A stretch of 53,056 bases of DNA. Origin: an uncultured Eubacteriales bacterium. GTDB lineage: Bacteria > Bacillota > Clostridia > Christensenellales > QALW01. Made by a program: the position numbers and the translations under genes. Positions 1 to 8,951 of this stretch are shown one piece after another. The notes below the pieces were generated by a model. The model had not been told where the DNA came from. It searched no databases and saw nothing but the letters and a program-made list of their open reading frames with translations. How positions within the stretch are numbered: position 1 is the first letter of the stretch; the number at the start of each line of letters is the position of its first letter. Where the stretch lies: NCBI GenBank assembly GCA_900552055.1, contig URYI01000003.1, positions 1-53,056 on the forward strand. The letters are read 5' to 3'.

Positions 1-114
1 ATTTCTTCATTTTCAAGGCAGACGAAGAAGGCGTACTGGGAGTACGCTGATTGAGACGCAGAAAATGAAGAAATTATCATTTTGAGGCGTGTAGTTCCTT
101 GTAAACTGCGGGTA
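1..114 (-). mobile_element. MITE-like element, copy A, cut by the left window edge
   Basis: This is the distal part of the 273-277 bp element seen complete at 6721-6997, 12568-12844 and 35220-35492, in the same orientation as the 6721 copy. It ends with the terminal repeat GTAAACTGCGGGTA at 101-114. A perfect 14-bp inverted repeat (1-14 with 61-74) encloses a nested hairpin, GCGTACT-GGG-AGTACGC, at 31-47. No coding frame is apparent. The start of the element lies outside the window. Confidence 0.75.
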
Positions 115-311
115 ACAGCGATAATAATTATTTTATAAATAATATCCGTAAATGCCCTGAGCCTGTAAATTATTTGGCATTTATTATAATTGCTGTTCCT
201 GCGCATACGGTCTAAGGCCTATTTCTTATAACTAAATAAAAGACGGAAAAATTTTCATTCTCCCGCCCATGTTGCAATTTGCGCTATAAAAATCAGAAAG
301 CCCCGGATGAA
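115..311. other. spacer 3' of recA, nothing recognised
   Basis: AT-rich sequence between the element end and the recA stop codon. It holds no ORF with a plausible ribosome binding site and no convincing GC stem followed by a T-run, so the recA terminator was not identified. Confidence 0.5.
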
Positions 312-1394
312 TTAATTATCCTCATCCAGCGAATCCATATCCTCATCCTCAGCTGAAACTGCCCCCACTTTCTTAAGGGGCTTTTTCTTGCCCGAACCTA
401 TTATTTCGCTCAACTTATCCAGCATGGTGTGTATCTGGGAATCCAGCATGGTTCTGAATTCGGGATGTTCGGCAATATAGTCCTTGGCGTTGTCCCTTCC
501 CTGGCCTATGCGCTGTCCTTCATAGGAGAACCAGGAGCCGCTCTTCTCAATTATACCTAAATCCACAGCGGCGTCCAGAAGGCAGCCCTCCTGACTTATT
601 CCCTTACCATATAAAATATCCACTTCCACCTGCTTAAATGGAGGTGCGACCTTATTCTTAACCACTTTTATTTTGGTCTTATTGCCTATTATATCTGTTC
701 CCGATTTAATAGCGTCTGCTTTTCTTATATCCAGCCGGATGGTAGAATAAAATTTTAATGCCCGGCCGCCCGTTGTCACCTCAGGATTTCCAAACATGAC
801 CCCTACCTTTTCACGGAGCTGGTTTATAAAAATCGCCGTGCAGTTGGTCTTGCTTATTATACCCGTCAGCTTGCGAAGCGCCTGGGACATAAGCCGCGCA
901 TGCGCGCCGACGTGCGAACTGCCCATATCTCCGTCTATTTCAGAACGGGGCACCAAAGCCGCAACCGAGTCAACAACCACAAGGTCAATAGCGGCGCTGC
1001 GCACTAAAGCTTCAAAAATATCCAGTCCCTGCTCGCCCGTATCCGGCTGGGATATGTATAATTCGTCTATATCCACTCCCAAAGCTTTAGCGTAAATCGG
1101 GTCAAGCGCATGCTCGGCGTCAATAAACGCTACTGTTCCGCCCAGCTTCTGCGTCTGCGCTACAATATGCAGAGCTACGGTAGTTTTACCCGAAGATTCA
1201 GGGCCGTATATTTCTATAATGCGCCCCTTGGGGATACCCCCTACTCCCAGCGCGGCGTCCAGCTGCACGCAGCCCGTAGGAATAACCTCCAGGTTCATAT
1301 TGGCCGCTGAATCCCCCAGCTTCATAACAGCGCCTTTGCCATGCTCCTTCTCAATCTTGGCCAGAGCCGCATCCAATGCTTTTTGCTTGTCCAT
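312..1394 (-). CDS. recA: RecA recombinase
   Basis: RecA forms the ATP-dependent filament on single-stranded DNA that drives homologous recombination and LexA self-cleavage. The 360-residue protein has the normal family length. The Walker A motif GPESSGKT is at residues 64-71, the L2 loop region ([15 protein letters not shown]) is intact, and the C-terminus is acidic ([12 protein letters not shown]), as in most RecA proteins. An in-frame TTG lies 24 nt upstream, but the ATG at 1394 is preferred because GGAG sits 5 nt before it. Upstream spacer 1395-1591 is AT-rich with TATAAT-like hexamers (1537-1542, 1546-1551) but no good -35. No LexA box (GAAC-N4-GTTC type) was seen. It follows cinA, as in many Firmicutes. 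Confidence 0.97.
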   Translation of the reverse strand: MDKQKALDAALAKIEKEHGKGAVMKLGDSAANMNLEVIPTGCVQLDAALGVGGIPKGRIIEIYGPESSGKTTVALHIVAQTQKLGGTVAFIDAEHALDPIYAKALGVDIDELYISQPDTGEQGLDIFEALVRSAAIDLVVVDSVAALVPRSEIDGDMGSSHVGAHARLMSQALRKLTGIISKTNCTAIFINQLREKVGVMFGNPEVTTGGRALKFYSTIRLDIRKADAIKSGTDIIGNKTKIKVVKNKVAPPFKQVEVDILYGKGISQEGCLLDAAVDLGIIEKSGSWFSYEGQRIGQGRDNAKDYIAEHPEFRTMLDSQIHTMLDKLSEIIGSGKKKPLKKVGAVSAEDEDMDSLDEDN

Positions 1395-1591
1395 ATCCGC
1401 TCCGTTTCTCCGCAGCAATTATTTATGGGAAACTGCCGGCTGCGGCAGACAAATCCCCCTTTTTCCGGCGTGCCCCGGCGCATTTCAAGCCGCTGCTGTT
1501 CAGCTCCGGCCGCAGGCGGCGCCATCAGTAACAGAAATTATAATTATTATATAATAAATCAGCGAAAAATGCCAGATGTTTTTAAAAAATA

Positions 1592-2068
1592 TTAAGCTAC
1601 ACCCAATTTCTCTGCCAGCAGTTCTATCGCCCTTTGAGCCGCCTGATGCATAATCTCTTCCCTCGTACCTTTAAGCTCCAGCTTATAGGCAGCCGTCTCT
1701 CCCTGAGGCAGGCTTATTCCCACATACACCAATCCTACAGGCTTTGCCTTGCTGCCTCCTCCCGGCCCCGCTATGCCGGTAGTGCTTAAAGCGATAATGC
1801 TGCCCGCTGTGTTTTTAGCGCCGTCAGCCATAGCGCGCGCGCACTCCGGACTGACCGCGCCGTATGTATTTATAATCTCTTCCTTGACGCCCAGCCTGCT
1901 GATTTTTGCCTGGTTGCTGTAGGCTACCGTCCCGCATAGATATACGCTGCTTATGCCCGGATAGCTCACCAGCATGGCTGAAAGCAGTCCGCCGGTGCAT
2001 GATTCAGCCAGCGCAATAGATGTATTTGTATTTATTAGATATCCGCATAGCTTTTTAAGCGCATCCAT
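1592..2068 (-). CDS. CinA C-terminal-domain protein, nicotinamide-nucleotide amidase type
   Basis: The 158-residue protein corresponds only to the C-terminal CinA domain, whose studied members deamidate nicotinamide mononucleotide in pyridine-nucleotide salvage. Family landmarks are ESCTGG near residue 22, GTVAYS, GAVSPE and the glycine-rich TTGIAGPGGG. The N-terminal MoaB-like domain of full-length CinA is absent, so this is the stand-alone (PncC-like) form. The ATG directly abuts the pgsA stop (TAA-ATG), with GGGAG inside the end of pgsA, which indicates translational coupling. recA follows after 197 bp. The family call is firm; the substrate is taken from family knowledge. Confidence 0.9.
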   Translation of the reverse strand: MDALKKLCGYLINTNTSIALAESCTGGLLSAMLVSYPGISSVYLCGTVAYSNQAKISRLGVKEEIINTYGAVSPECARAMADGAKNTAGSIIALSTTGIAGPGGGSKAKPVGLVYVGISLPQGETAAYKLELKGTREEIMHQAAQRAIELLAEKLGVA

Positions 2069-2602
2069 TTATTTAAGCAGCTCCCTGTTAAGATATACAT
2101 AACGCACGCCCGAAATAATGGTAAGTATAACGGCGGCAGTGAGGAAAATCAAAGCCATAGGCAGGTTTATAAGCTCAAACGGCTGATTGTCCAGCATCAA
2201 AAGCACTATTGCTATATCCTGAACTATGGTTTTAAGCTTTCCCCAGCCGTCAGCCGCAATTATATTGTTATTGGAAGCGGCAATTACCCTAAAGCCTGTT
2301 ACAGCAAATTCCCTGGCTATAATTATAATTGTAGCAACAGTTATAAAAAGGCTGCCGGTATGCCATATAAGCAGTATAAGCGCAGAAATATTAAGCATTT
2401 TATCCGCTATTGGGTCCAGAAATTTACCCAGGACAGTCACCATATCCTTTTTACGCGCCAGCTGACCGTCCAGTATATCGGTAACTGCGGCCACAACAAA
2501 AATAACCGCCGCCGCTATTCGCCATCCAAGACAATAAACAACGGCCATTACCGGAATGAGCAGTATCCGAAGCAGGGTAAGCTTATTTGCTGTATTCATC
2601 AT
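2069..2602 (-). CDS. pgsA: CDP-diacylglycerol--glycerol-3-phosphate 3-phosphatidyltransferase
   Basis: PgsA transfers phosphatidyl from CDP-diacylglycerol to glycerol-3-phosphate, the committed step to phosphatidylglycerol, at the membrane. The 177-residue protein carries the full CDP-alcohol phosphotransferase signature DG-x2-AR-x8-G-x3-D-x3-D: D45, G46, A49, R50, G59, D63 and D67. Several hydrophobic helices span residues 8-40, 70-110 and 125-170. A GAGG motif lies 6 nt before the first of two consecutive ATG codons. It sits 16 bp after rimO and abuts cinA, so rimO-pgsA-cinA probably share one transcript. Confidence 0.95.
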   Translation of the reverse strand: MMNTANKLTLLRILLIPVMAVVYCLGWRIAAAVIFVVAAVTDILDGQLARKKDMVTVLGKFLDPIADKMLNISALILLIWHTGSLFITVATIIIIAREFAVTGFRVIAASNNNIIAADGWGKLKTIVQDIAIVLLMLDNQPFELINLPMALIFLTAAVILTIISGVRYVYLNRELLK

Positions 2603-2618
2603 ACATATCCTCGCATTT

Positions 2619-3929
2619 CTAGGCTAATTGAGCATATAAATCATAAGCGAAAGCATCGCTGACAACCACATTTATCATATCTCCCGGCTTTAGTGCGCAG
2701 TCCGCGTCCAAAAAAGTCCTGCCGTCCACATCAGGGCCCTGAAAGAAACAGCGCCCGTAATATTGGCCGGATTCTTCGTCTGCGCCTTCTATGAGCATTT
2801 TATAAGTTCTTCCTATTCTCTCCTGATTGAGCCTATGGGATATTTCTCCCTGCCGGAGCATTATCCCGTCCAGCCGGGCGTTTGCCGTAGAAAGCCGCAC
2901 CTTGTGCTCCATCTGCATTGCGGGCGTATTTTCTTCAGGCGAAAATACAAATGCCCCCAGATGATCAAAAGGGTGCAGCGTGATATAATTTAAAAGTGCG
3001 GCATAATCCCGTGAGGTTTCGCCCGGATAACCAGTCATTACAGTTGTGCGTATACCCCAGCCGCTGTTAAAAGAACGTATTTTATCATACAGATGAGTAA
3101 TATCTGCCTGCACATAATGCCTGTTCATAGCGCTCAGCACATTGTTCCGGACATGCTGGATGGGCACATCCAGATAATTGCATACAGACTCTGAATCATT
3201 CATATATTCCAGCAATGGGTCGCTCACCCTGCCGGGATAGGCGTAAAGCAGGCGTATCCATTCAAACCCCAGTCTGTCCAGCGCCTTTATTAAATCCAAA
3301 AGTCCCTTGTCCTTATCTCTGTATACCGTTATATCCTGCGCAGTAACATTTAATTCCTTTACTCCCCGCCTTTTAAGCGCTTCAGCTTCGGCCATGAGGC
3401 TTTCAAAGCTTCTGGGAACATATTTCCCGCGTATTCCGGGTATGGCGCAGTATCCGCAATGGTTGTTGCAGCCCTCTGAAATTTTAAGATACGCCATATA
3501 CGGCGGCGTCGCCAATTTCCGGCAGGAAGCGGCCCAATCCAGGTATTGGGCAGTCCCGCCCGTAAATACCGGCCGTTCCCCGTTAAGAGCCGCCTGAACG
3601 CATTCGCATATCCTGGGATACTGATACACGCCCATAAGGCCGTCCAGTTCGGGTATTTCCTCCATAAGCTGCCTGGGATACCGCTCGGCCAGGCAGCCCG
3701 TGGCTATAACTGCGCGGCAGGAGGGTTTATATTGAAGCATCTCAAAGATAGTATTAATTCCCTCCTGCTTGGCCTCAGTAATAAAGCCGCAGGTATTGAT
3801 TATTATTACCTCAGCTTCCCCAGGCGAATTGATAATGGTATGTCCGCCCTTTTCAAGCATACCCAGCATTACTTCAGTATCTACAAGATTTTTATTGCAG
3901 CCCAGAGAGACTATATATATGCGGCTCAT
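2619..3929 (-). CDS. rimO: Ribosomal protein S12 methylthiotransferase RimO
   Basis: RimO is a radical-SAM enzyme that adds a methylthio group to the conserved aspartate of ribosomal protein S12. The 436-residue protein has the UPF0004 cluster cysteines C11, C47 and C79 and the radical-SAM motif C154-x3-C158-x2-C161 (GCNNHCGYC), with a TRAM-like domain from about residue 370. The N-terminal VSLGCNKNLVDTE distinguishes RimO from the tRNA enzyme MiaB. An AAGGAT ribosome binding site overlaps the ftsK stop region; the gap to ftsK is 3 nt. Its substrate gene rpsL is not in this window. Confidence 0.95.
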   Translation of the reverse strand: MSRIYIVSLGCNKNLVDTEVMLGMLEKGGHTIINSPGEAEVIIINTCGFITEAKQEGINTIFEMLQYKPSCRAVIATGCLAERYPRQLMEEIPELDGLMGVYQYPRICECVQAALNGERPVFTGGTAQYLDWAASCRKLATPPYMAYLKISEGCNNHCGYCAIPGIRGKYVPRSFESLMAEAEALKRRGVKELNVTAQDITVYRDKDKGLLDLIKALDRLGFEWIRLLYAYPGRVSDPLLEYMNDSESVCNYLDVPIQHVRNNVLSAMNRHYVQADITHLYDKIRSFNSGWGIRTTVMTGYPGETSRDYAALLNYITLHPFDHLGAFVFSPEENTPAMQMEHKVRLSTANARLDGIMLRQGEISHRLNQERIGRTYKMLIEGADEESGQYYGRCFFQGPDVDGRTFLDADCALKPGDMINVVVSDAFAYDLYAQLA

Positions 3930-3932
3930 AAA

Positions 3933-6293
3933 TCAATCCTTCCGGTAAATCTCATTATACTGCTGGCGGGTCATAATAATATCGCGGGGCTTGCTGCCCT
4001 GAGAAGGGCCTATAATATGCATCCGCTCCATAGTATCTATGATACGGCCCGCACGGGCATAGCCTATGCCCAGCTTGCGCTGAAGCAGGGAAATAGAGGC
4101 CTGCTCGTTATCTATTACAATTTCTATCGCCTTGGGCAGCAGCTCGTCCGAATCATCATCTGTTTCAAGAGCATCGCCCTTTGAGCCCTTGCCTCCCACA
4201 AGCTCTATAGCCTCTTCTTCGATATATTCAGGCTCTGAAGCGGATTCCTTAATGAAATTAACCACCCGCTCCACTTCTATTTCATCTATATATGCGCCCT
4301 GAACTCTCAAAGGCTTAAATTCGCCGTTATGATGGTACAGCATATCCCCGCGGCCCAGCAGCTTTTCAGCGCCCACCATATCCAGTATGGTGCGTGAATC
4401 ATGCGACGAAGAAACGGCAAAGGCCATACGCGAAGGGATATTGGCCTTTATGACGCCCGTTATGACGTTGACGCTCGGACGCTGCGTGGCCAGAACCAGA
4501 TAAATACCTGCGGCACGGGCAAGCTGGGCAATGCGCATGACGCTGTCCTCCACTTCGCCCGGAGCAACCATCATTAAATCGTTTAATTCATCTACAATTA
4601 CCACTATCCTGGGCATGCCCGGCTCTCCCGCCTGGCGGGAAACTTCGTTATACCGCGTAATATCCTTGACCTTTTTACGGTTAAACTCGCTGTACCTGTT
4701 TTCCATCTCGCGCACTACATACTGAAGAGCGCCCGCTGCCTTTTTCGGGTCGGTAACTACAGGCAGGAGCAGATTGGGTATGCCGTTATATACGCTCAGT
4801 TCCACCTTTTTGGGGTCAATAAGTATCATGCGCACGTCCTCAGGCCGGGATTTATACAGCAGGCTCACTATCAAACAGTTAATAGCAACGCTCTTACCTG
4901 AACCTGTCTGCCCCGCAATCAGCAAATGGGGCATTTTAGCTATATCCGCCACAATGGGCCGGCCGGTTATATCCTTGCCCAAAGCCATAGTAACGCATGA
5001 AGGACTGCTGCGGAAGGCCTCGCTTTCAATTACCTCGCGCAGAGAAACTGTAGAAATAGTGCCGTTGGGGATTTCTATGCCCACAGCGCTCTTTCCGGGT
5101 ATAGGCGCTTCAATACGCACTCCCGTGGCAGCCATAGCCAGAGCTATATCGTCAGCCAGCGCGGCTATGCGGCTTACCCTCACGCCTTTGGCAATAGTAA
5201 GCTCATAGCGCGTTATCGCCGGCCCTATAGTTATGTTTTCCACCTGCGCTCCAATTCCAAAGCTGCGCAGGGCGGATTCCAGCTTTTCTATGTTTTCGGT
5301 CTGATCCTGCTTTATATTATGCTTAACGGGCGCCGGCGGATTAAGCAGGCTCGTGGGCGGAAAGCGATACACCTGCGCCGAATCCTTAGGAGGAACTAAT
5401 ATATTTTCACTGCTGTGTTCGGAGACAGCCGGTTCAGCCGCATGAGGCTCCTGAAGCTCCTCAGGCTTCTCAGGTTCTTCCTGAATTTGGCCTATTTCCT
5501 CCTGCTCAGGCATATTGTCGTAGTGGCTGGTTATGGTTATTTTCCTTGCCCTGCCTACCGAAAGGGGCGCCTGAGCCTCCAGACTCGTATGTTCTTCTTC
5601 AATAGGCGACTTAGGCTCATCATCCTCTATAAGGTCGTCAAACATCTGCGCCTGCCGGCGTTTTTCACGTTCTTCCCTGTGATTTTCCCTGTATGCCGCC
5701 GCATGGTCCGAAATAACGTCTATCTTCTCTTTAACTTTTTTACCCGCTTCTCTGTATGAAAAATTAAACAGCAGGATTACTGTCGCGGCAATTCCGGCCA
5801 GCATAAGAATTATGGTCAGGGTCCGCCCCAGAAGCGCAGTCAGCGGATATATATACAGCTCTGCGAAAAGCCCCATATTGGCCATACGGGCAGCCCCGTC
5901 CTCAAAGCATCTGCCCAGAGCAGGGAAAAAGCCTAAATCGGTATAGGGCTGTGTGCATACGCAGTGTATAAAACCTATAAGGCTTAGTACAAAAACTATA
6001 GTGGAGGCCAGCTTGCCTTTATGTATGGTAATCTTCTTAAGGATAATCCTGAATACGCCGAATATTGCGAACAAAACAGGAATAACATAAGCCAAAAGGC
6101 CGAAGCAGCCTAAAAGCACCATATTTATATAACGCGGAACTACCGCCGAATCGCCCATAATCAGGCACGCAAGCAAAATAACGCCTATAGCGATAAGCAG
6201 CACGCCCTGGAATTCATGTTTGAGGTTCTTTTTCTGCTTACTAGTCCGCTTTTTATTGCTGCCCGTGGTTTTCTTTTTCGCGCTGCCCGCCAT
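3933..6293 (-). CDS. ftsK: FtsK/SpoIIIE-family DNA translocase
   Basis: This is a membrane-anchored hexameric ATPase that pumps chromosomal DNA through the closing septum. The 786-residue protein has a basic N-terminus, about four membrane segments (roughly residues 25-190), an acidic and proline-containing linker (about 210-320) and a motor domain with Walker A GQTGSGKS at 461-468 and a VIVDEL Walker B. The last 70 residues form the gamma winged helix that reads KOPS/SRS-type sites. Sequence alone does not separate vegetative FtsK/SftA from sporulation SpoIIIE. The ribosome binding site AAGGAG is 11 nt from this ATG, with an ATG-TAA pair in between (see findings). rimO-pgsA-cinA follow. Confidence 0.94.
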   Translation of the reverse strand: MAGSAKKKTTGSNKKRTSKQKKNLKHEFQGVLLIAIGVILLACLIMGDSAVVPRYINMVLLGCFGLLAYVIPVLFAIFGVFRIILKKITIHKGKLASTIVFVLSLIGFIHCVCTQPYTDLGFFPALGRCFEDGAARMANMGLFAELYIYPLTALLGRTLTIILMLAGIAATVILLFNFSYREAGKKVKEKIDVISDHAAAYRENHREEREKRRQAQMFDDLIEDDEPKSPIEEEHTSLEAQAPLSVGRARKITITSHYDNMPEQEEIGQIQEEPEKPEELQEPHAAEPAVSEHSSENILVPPKDSAQVYRFPPTSLLNPPAPVKHNIKQDQTENIEKLESALRSFGIGAQVENITIGPAITRYELTIAKGVRVSRIAALADDIALAMAATGVRIEAPIPGKSAVGIEIPNGTISTVSLREVIESEAFRSSPSCVTMALGKDITGRPIVADIAKMPHLLIAGQTGSGKSVAINCLIVSLLYKSRPEDVRMILIDPKKVELSVYNGIPNLLLPVVTDPKKAAGALQYVVREMENRYSEFNRKKVKDITRYNEVSRQAGEPGMPRIVVIVDELNDLMMVAPGEVEDSVMRIAQLARAAGIYLVLATQRPSVNVITGVIKANIPSRMAFAVSSSHDSRTILDMVGAEKLLGRGDMLYHHNGEFKPLRVQGAYIDEIEVERVVNFIKESASEPEYIEEEAIELVGGKGSKGDALETDDDSDELLPKAIEIVIDNEQASISLLQRKLGIGYARAGRIIDTMERMHIIGPSQGSKPRDIIMTRQQYNEIYRKD

Positions 6294-6338
6294 TTACATA
6301 CGCACTCCTTAAAAATACTAATTAGTATTATATCACAA
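6294..6338 (-). promoter_or_regulatory. ftsK promoter/leader with palindrome and AUG-stop
   Basis: Reading leftward, a -10 TATAAT (6327-6332) lies 17 nt from a weak TATACA -35 (6350-6355). A perfect 16-bp palindrome (AATACTAATTAGTATT, 6314-6329) overlaps the -10 end. The ribosome binding site AAGGAG (6305-6310) is followed after 5 nt by ATG-TAA (6299-6294), and then by the ftsK ATG. Confidence 0.55.
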
Positions 6339-6720
6339 AAAGCTGTTTTTGTATATAAGATAAACTCCGCAAACCCAAATACGGCGATAAATTCAGTATT
6401 TCGGCCTATAGAACCCGCCCGCAAAAGCGCCCCAGGGCCGGCGCGCCATAAATGCGCAAATATTAATTGTCAAAGATTTAACAAGTCTGCCGGGATAACT
6501 TTTAGAACCGCCAGGCAACTTGTTAAGTTTTTGACAAAAATCGCAGCCACCCCTTAAAGGGGTGGCCATGAGCAGAGTTCCGAAAGGCTTTAAAACAAGC
6601 CGACGCCTGAATAATACCGGCTTGCGCTTTTTCAGGCCATAAGCAGTATGTCTGCCTACTGTCCTTAAAATGGTCAATATACGCTTGGAAGCTTAACATA
6701 TCTTTATATTTAATCTTGTT
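6339..6720. other. Inverted-repeat-rich spacer upstream of ftsK
   Basis: No credible gene is present. A 20-bp inverted repeat with 18 matches (6467-6486 with 6518-6537, arms of TTGTCAAA...ACAAGT type) encloses a 31-nt loop. A nearly loopless 10-bp stem follows at 6546-6566 (GCCACCCCTT/AAGGGGTGGC). Nearby, CAAGCCG and CGGCTTG pair, as do GCCTGAA and TTCAGGC. The longest reading frame (6393-6677, minus) lacks a ribosome binding site and resembles nothing known. Confidence 0.5.
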
Positions 6721-6997
6721 TACCCTAAATTGACAAGAGCATATACGGTCAGGACAGGGCTGTCTCCGTATCCTGCTGTGTTGCTTTTCGCTCCGTGTAC
6801 GTCCAGCACACGTCGTTCAAGCGCCTTGCAGGGCACCCAACCGGCCGCTGTCTGGCGCTTCGGCCTCCCGCAGGTTTGATTCAGGCATTTTCAAGGAAGC
6901 GGAATGAGGCGTACTGAACGCACGCCCATTGACGACGACGCAGAAAATGCCGGAATCAGACCGCTGGAGGCGTGTATCCCCTTGTCAATTTAGGGTA
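6721..6997 (-). mobile_element. MITE-like element, complete copy B (277 bp)
   Basis: Terminal inverted repeats are perfect over 17 bp: TACCCTAAATTGACAAG at 6721-6737 against its complement at 6981-6997. They stay similar to about 27 bp with 3 mismatches. Both ends carry TA, as expected from TA target duplication. The internal hairpin (6877-6892 with 6943-6958, 15 of 16 paired) has different arm sequences from copies A, C and D but remains complementary. It is opposite in orientation to copies C and D. There is no transposase frame. Confidence 0.85.
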
Positions 6998-7089
6998 ACC
7001 TATTCCCGGATATGCTTTTTCAATGCGGCCGTATTGACGTCGTCGGTACGCACATAATATCCCATCAAGCGAAAATTCCTGTTTCCAAC

Positions 7090-7200
7090 CTGCTTCATTA
7101 GTTTGCAAGATATAAATGCGGTTAAAAAGACCCAATGTAAGTCTCTGACATGTTGCTTTTGCTCCATGTACGCCCGGATACATATTTTCTGAGCCCGGCA
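7090..7200 (-). mobile_element. Decayed fragment of the MITE-like element
   Basis: A stretch directly beside copy B resembles the non-hairpin half of the element: GTTGCTTTTGCTCCATGTAC near 7150 matches copy B around 6780 and the complement of copies C and D. No terminal repeats were found, so the edges are approximate. Region 7200-7340 up to the mreB-family stop codon shows nothing else recognisable. Confidence 0.5.
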
Positions 7201-7340
7201 GAGGCGCATACTTAATCATTTTTGGCTCTGCGAGCCTCCGTCATAAATAATTACCTGTCCAAGGACAGGCGAAGGCAAAGAAGGCACAGAGAACCGCCCA
7301 TATATGAACATGGACGGTAAAATATTAACATCCAATTAAA

Positions 7341-8354
7341 TCAATCGTCATCTCGCCCCGAATAGAGGAAATCCAGATTGTCAAGACAAATACCCGTTCC
7401 CAGCGCTACGCAGGATATAGCATCATCAGCCACATAGCAGTTTAGATGAAAATGCTCGCTGAAAAGCTTATCTAAGCCAAAAAGCAGCGCGCCGCCCCCC
7501 GTCATGCAGATACCCGAATCCAATATATCCGCCGAAAGCTCCGGAGGGGTCTGCTCCAATACTCTGTGGACCCCCTGTATAAGCTCCTGCACGCAGTCCT
7601 CCAAAGCCGATTGTATCTCCTCTGAAGTAACTGTCACAGATTTGGGGAGGCCGGTAAGCAGATTTCGGCCCATTATTTCAGTACACAGCGTCTCACTGCG
7701 CGGATATGCCGTGCCTATATTGATTTTAAGCAGTTCTGCCGTTCTCTCCCCAATAAGCAGATTATGCTTGCGCTTAATATACTTGACAATCGCTTCGTCC
7801 ATCTTATCACCGGCAACTTTTACCGATTCGCTTATAACGCATCTGCCCAGGGAAATGACCGCTATATCCGTCGTGCCGCCGCCTATATCCACCACCATAT
7901 GGCCTCTCGGCTGGCCTATATCCAACCCTGCGCCCAGCGCGGCCGCACGCGGTTCTTCTATTATGTGCACTTCTTTGGCGCCTATCTCCCGTGCGGCATC
8001 CAGAACTGCACGCTTTTCCACTTCGGTAACGCCGCTGGGCACGCACACAACCATGCGCATGTTATGAAAACGCTGTTTGCCCGCCCACTTCTTTATAAAA
8101 AGCCTGAGCATATCCAGCGTAACGCCGAAATCTGAGATTACACCATTGCGCAGAGGCCGGACAGCCATAATATTGCCGGGCGTGCGCCCTATCATACGCT
8201 GCGCTTCATAGCCTACGCCGGTTACGGTGCCGGTTATTTTATCCACCGCCGCGACACTAGGCTCCCTCAGCACTATTCCTTTGCCTTTGCAATAAATAAG
8301 CACGCTGGCCGTGCCCAAATCTATACCTATATCTGTCGTTTTTCCAAAACCCAT
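7341..8354 (-). CDS. MreB-family actin-like rod-shape protein (MreB/Mbl/MreBH type)
   Basis: This is a bacterial actin homologue of 337 residues that would form membrane-associated filaments guiding lateral cell-wall synthesis. The phosphate-1 motif IGIDLGTASVLIY is at residues 9-21, and the second phosphate loop is VDIGGGTTDIAV. The MIGRTPGNIMAVRPLRNGVI stretch and the C-terminal TGGGALL adenosine loop are typical of MreB. It stands alone, without mreC or mreD, which suggests a paralogue such as Mbl rather than the main mreBCD gene, but the subtype cannot be fixed. AAGGAC precedes the ATG. Confidence 0.92.
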   Translation of the reverse strand: MGFGKTTDIGIDLGTASVLIYCKGKGIVLREPSVAAVDKITGTVTGVGYEAQRMIGRTPGNIMAVRPLRNGVISDFGVTLDMLRLFIKKWAGKQRFHNMRMVVCVPSGVTEVEKRAVLDAAREIGAKEVHIIEEPRAAALGAGLDIGQPRGHMVVDIGGGTTDIAVISLGRCVISESVKVAGDKMDEAIVKYIKRKHNLLIGERTAELLKINIGTAYPRSETLCTEIMGRNLLTGLPKSVTVTSEEIQSALEDCVQELIQGVHRVLEQTPPELSADILDSGICMTGGGALLFGLDKLFSEHFHLNCYVADDAISCVALGTGICLDNLDFLYSGRDDD

Positions 8355-8534
8355 ATTTCGTCCTTCTGAATGCTCCCAGCATACTGAATTTATATTTTCC
8401 GGCTTGAGACAGCGCCGCCGCCCCGTTCAGCCGTTAAGAACATCAAACATGGCTATCCTAAATACTTTAAGCGCTTCTGCCGCTGTATACAGCCCGCAAA
8501 TGCACCCTGATGACCTATGCTTTATTTTTTGATT

Positions 8535-8563
8535 ATTGTAACATAAATAATAAAAATATTCAA
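8535..8563 (-). promoter_or_regulatory. SigA-type promoter of the mreB-family gene
   Basis: Reading leftward, TTGAAT (8558-8563), a 17-nt spacer and TACAAT (8535-8540). Transcription would begin near 8528, giving a leader of about 170 nt before the ATG at 8354. No known riboswitch was recognised in that leader. Confidence 0.6.
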
Positions 8564-8589
8564 TCGCTATTTATACATTCATAATCCTT

Positions 8590-8619
8590 TTAAAAAAGCC
8601 CGATATTAAATCGGGCTTA
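8590..8619 (-). terminator. Rho-independent terminator, leftward
   Basis: The 9-bp stem AAGCCCGAT/ATCGGGCTT (8596-8604 with 8610-8618) has a 5-nt loop and is followed on the minus strand by a run of Ts. It lies about 330 bp downstream of the surface-protein gene ending at 8952 and just before the mreB promoter. The stretch 8620-8951 contains no gene with a ribosome binding site. Confidence 0.75.
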
Positions 8620-8951
8620 CTCAGCCGCCACAAAGGACAGCCAAAATACAATACTGTATGTTAAAAGGCAAGGCATACAATCCAGATACAATACGTTCCA
8701 GGATGTTTCCGCAGTCAGTATCCTCGTCCTTGAAGCACCACGGTATTCCTGCGCCCTCTTCCTTGACGGCCAGAAAATCCCTTCTCGGCCGGGATAATTG
8801 ATTTTACTAAATCCACTGAGCCAGGTTGGAACAAAGCGCATGAAAAAAGGCATACAGTTCGTATAGCAAGAACGCGCAGCAGCACAACCGCGAGCGCAGC
8901 CGCAGCAGGCAGCTTCTGTAAAACCCCTTCTGCTCTTAATTTATATATTCC

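Noticed and set aside
1395..1591. LexA (SOS) box upstream of recA
   Set aside because: No GAAC-N4-GTTC-type palindrome was found in the spacer.
8617..8853. 78-codon minus-strand frame between mreB-family gene and surface paralogue 1
   Set aside because: Its stop region overlaps the terminator stem, it has no ribosome binding site, and the sequence resembles nothing known.
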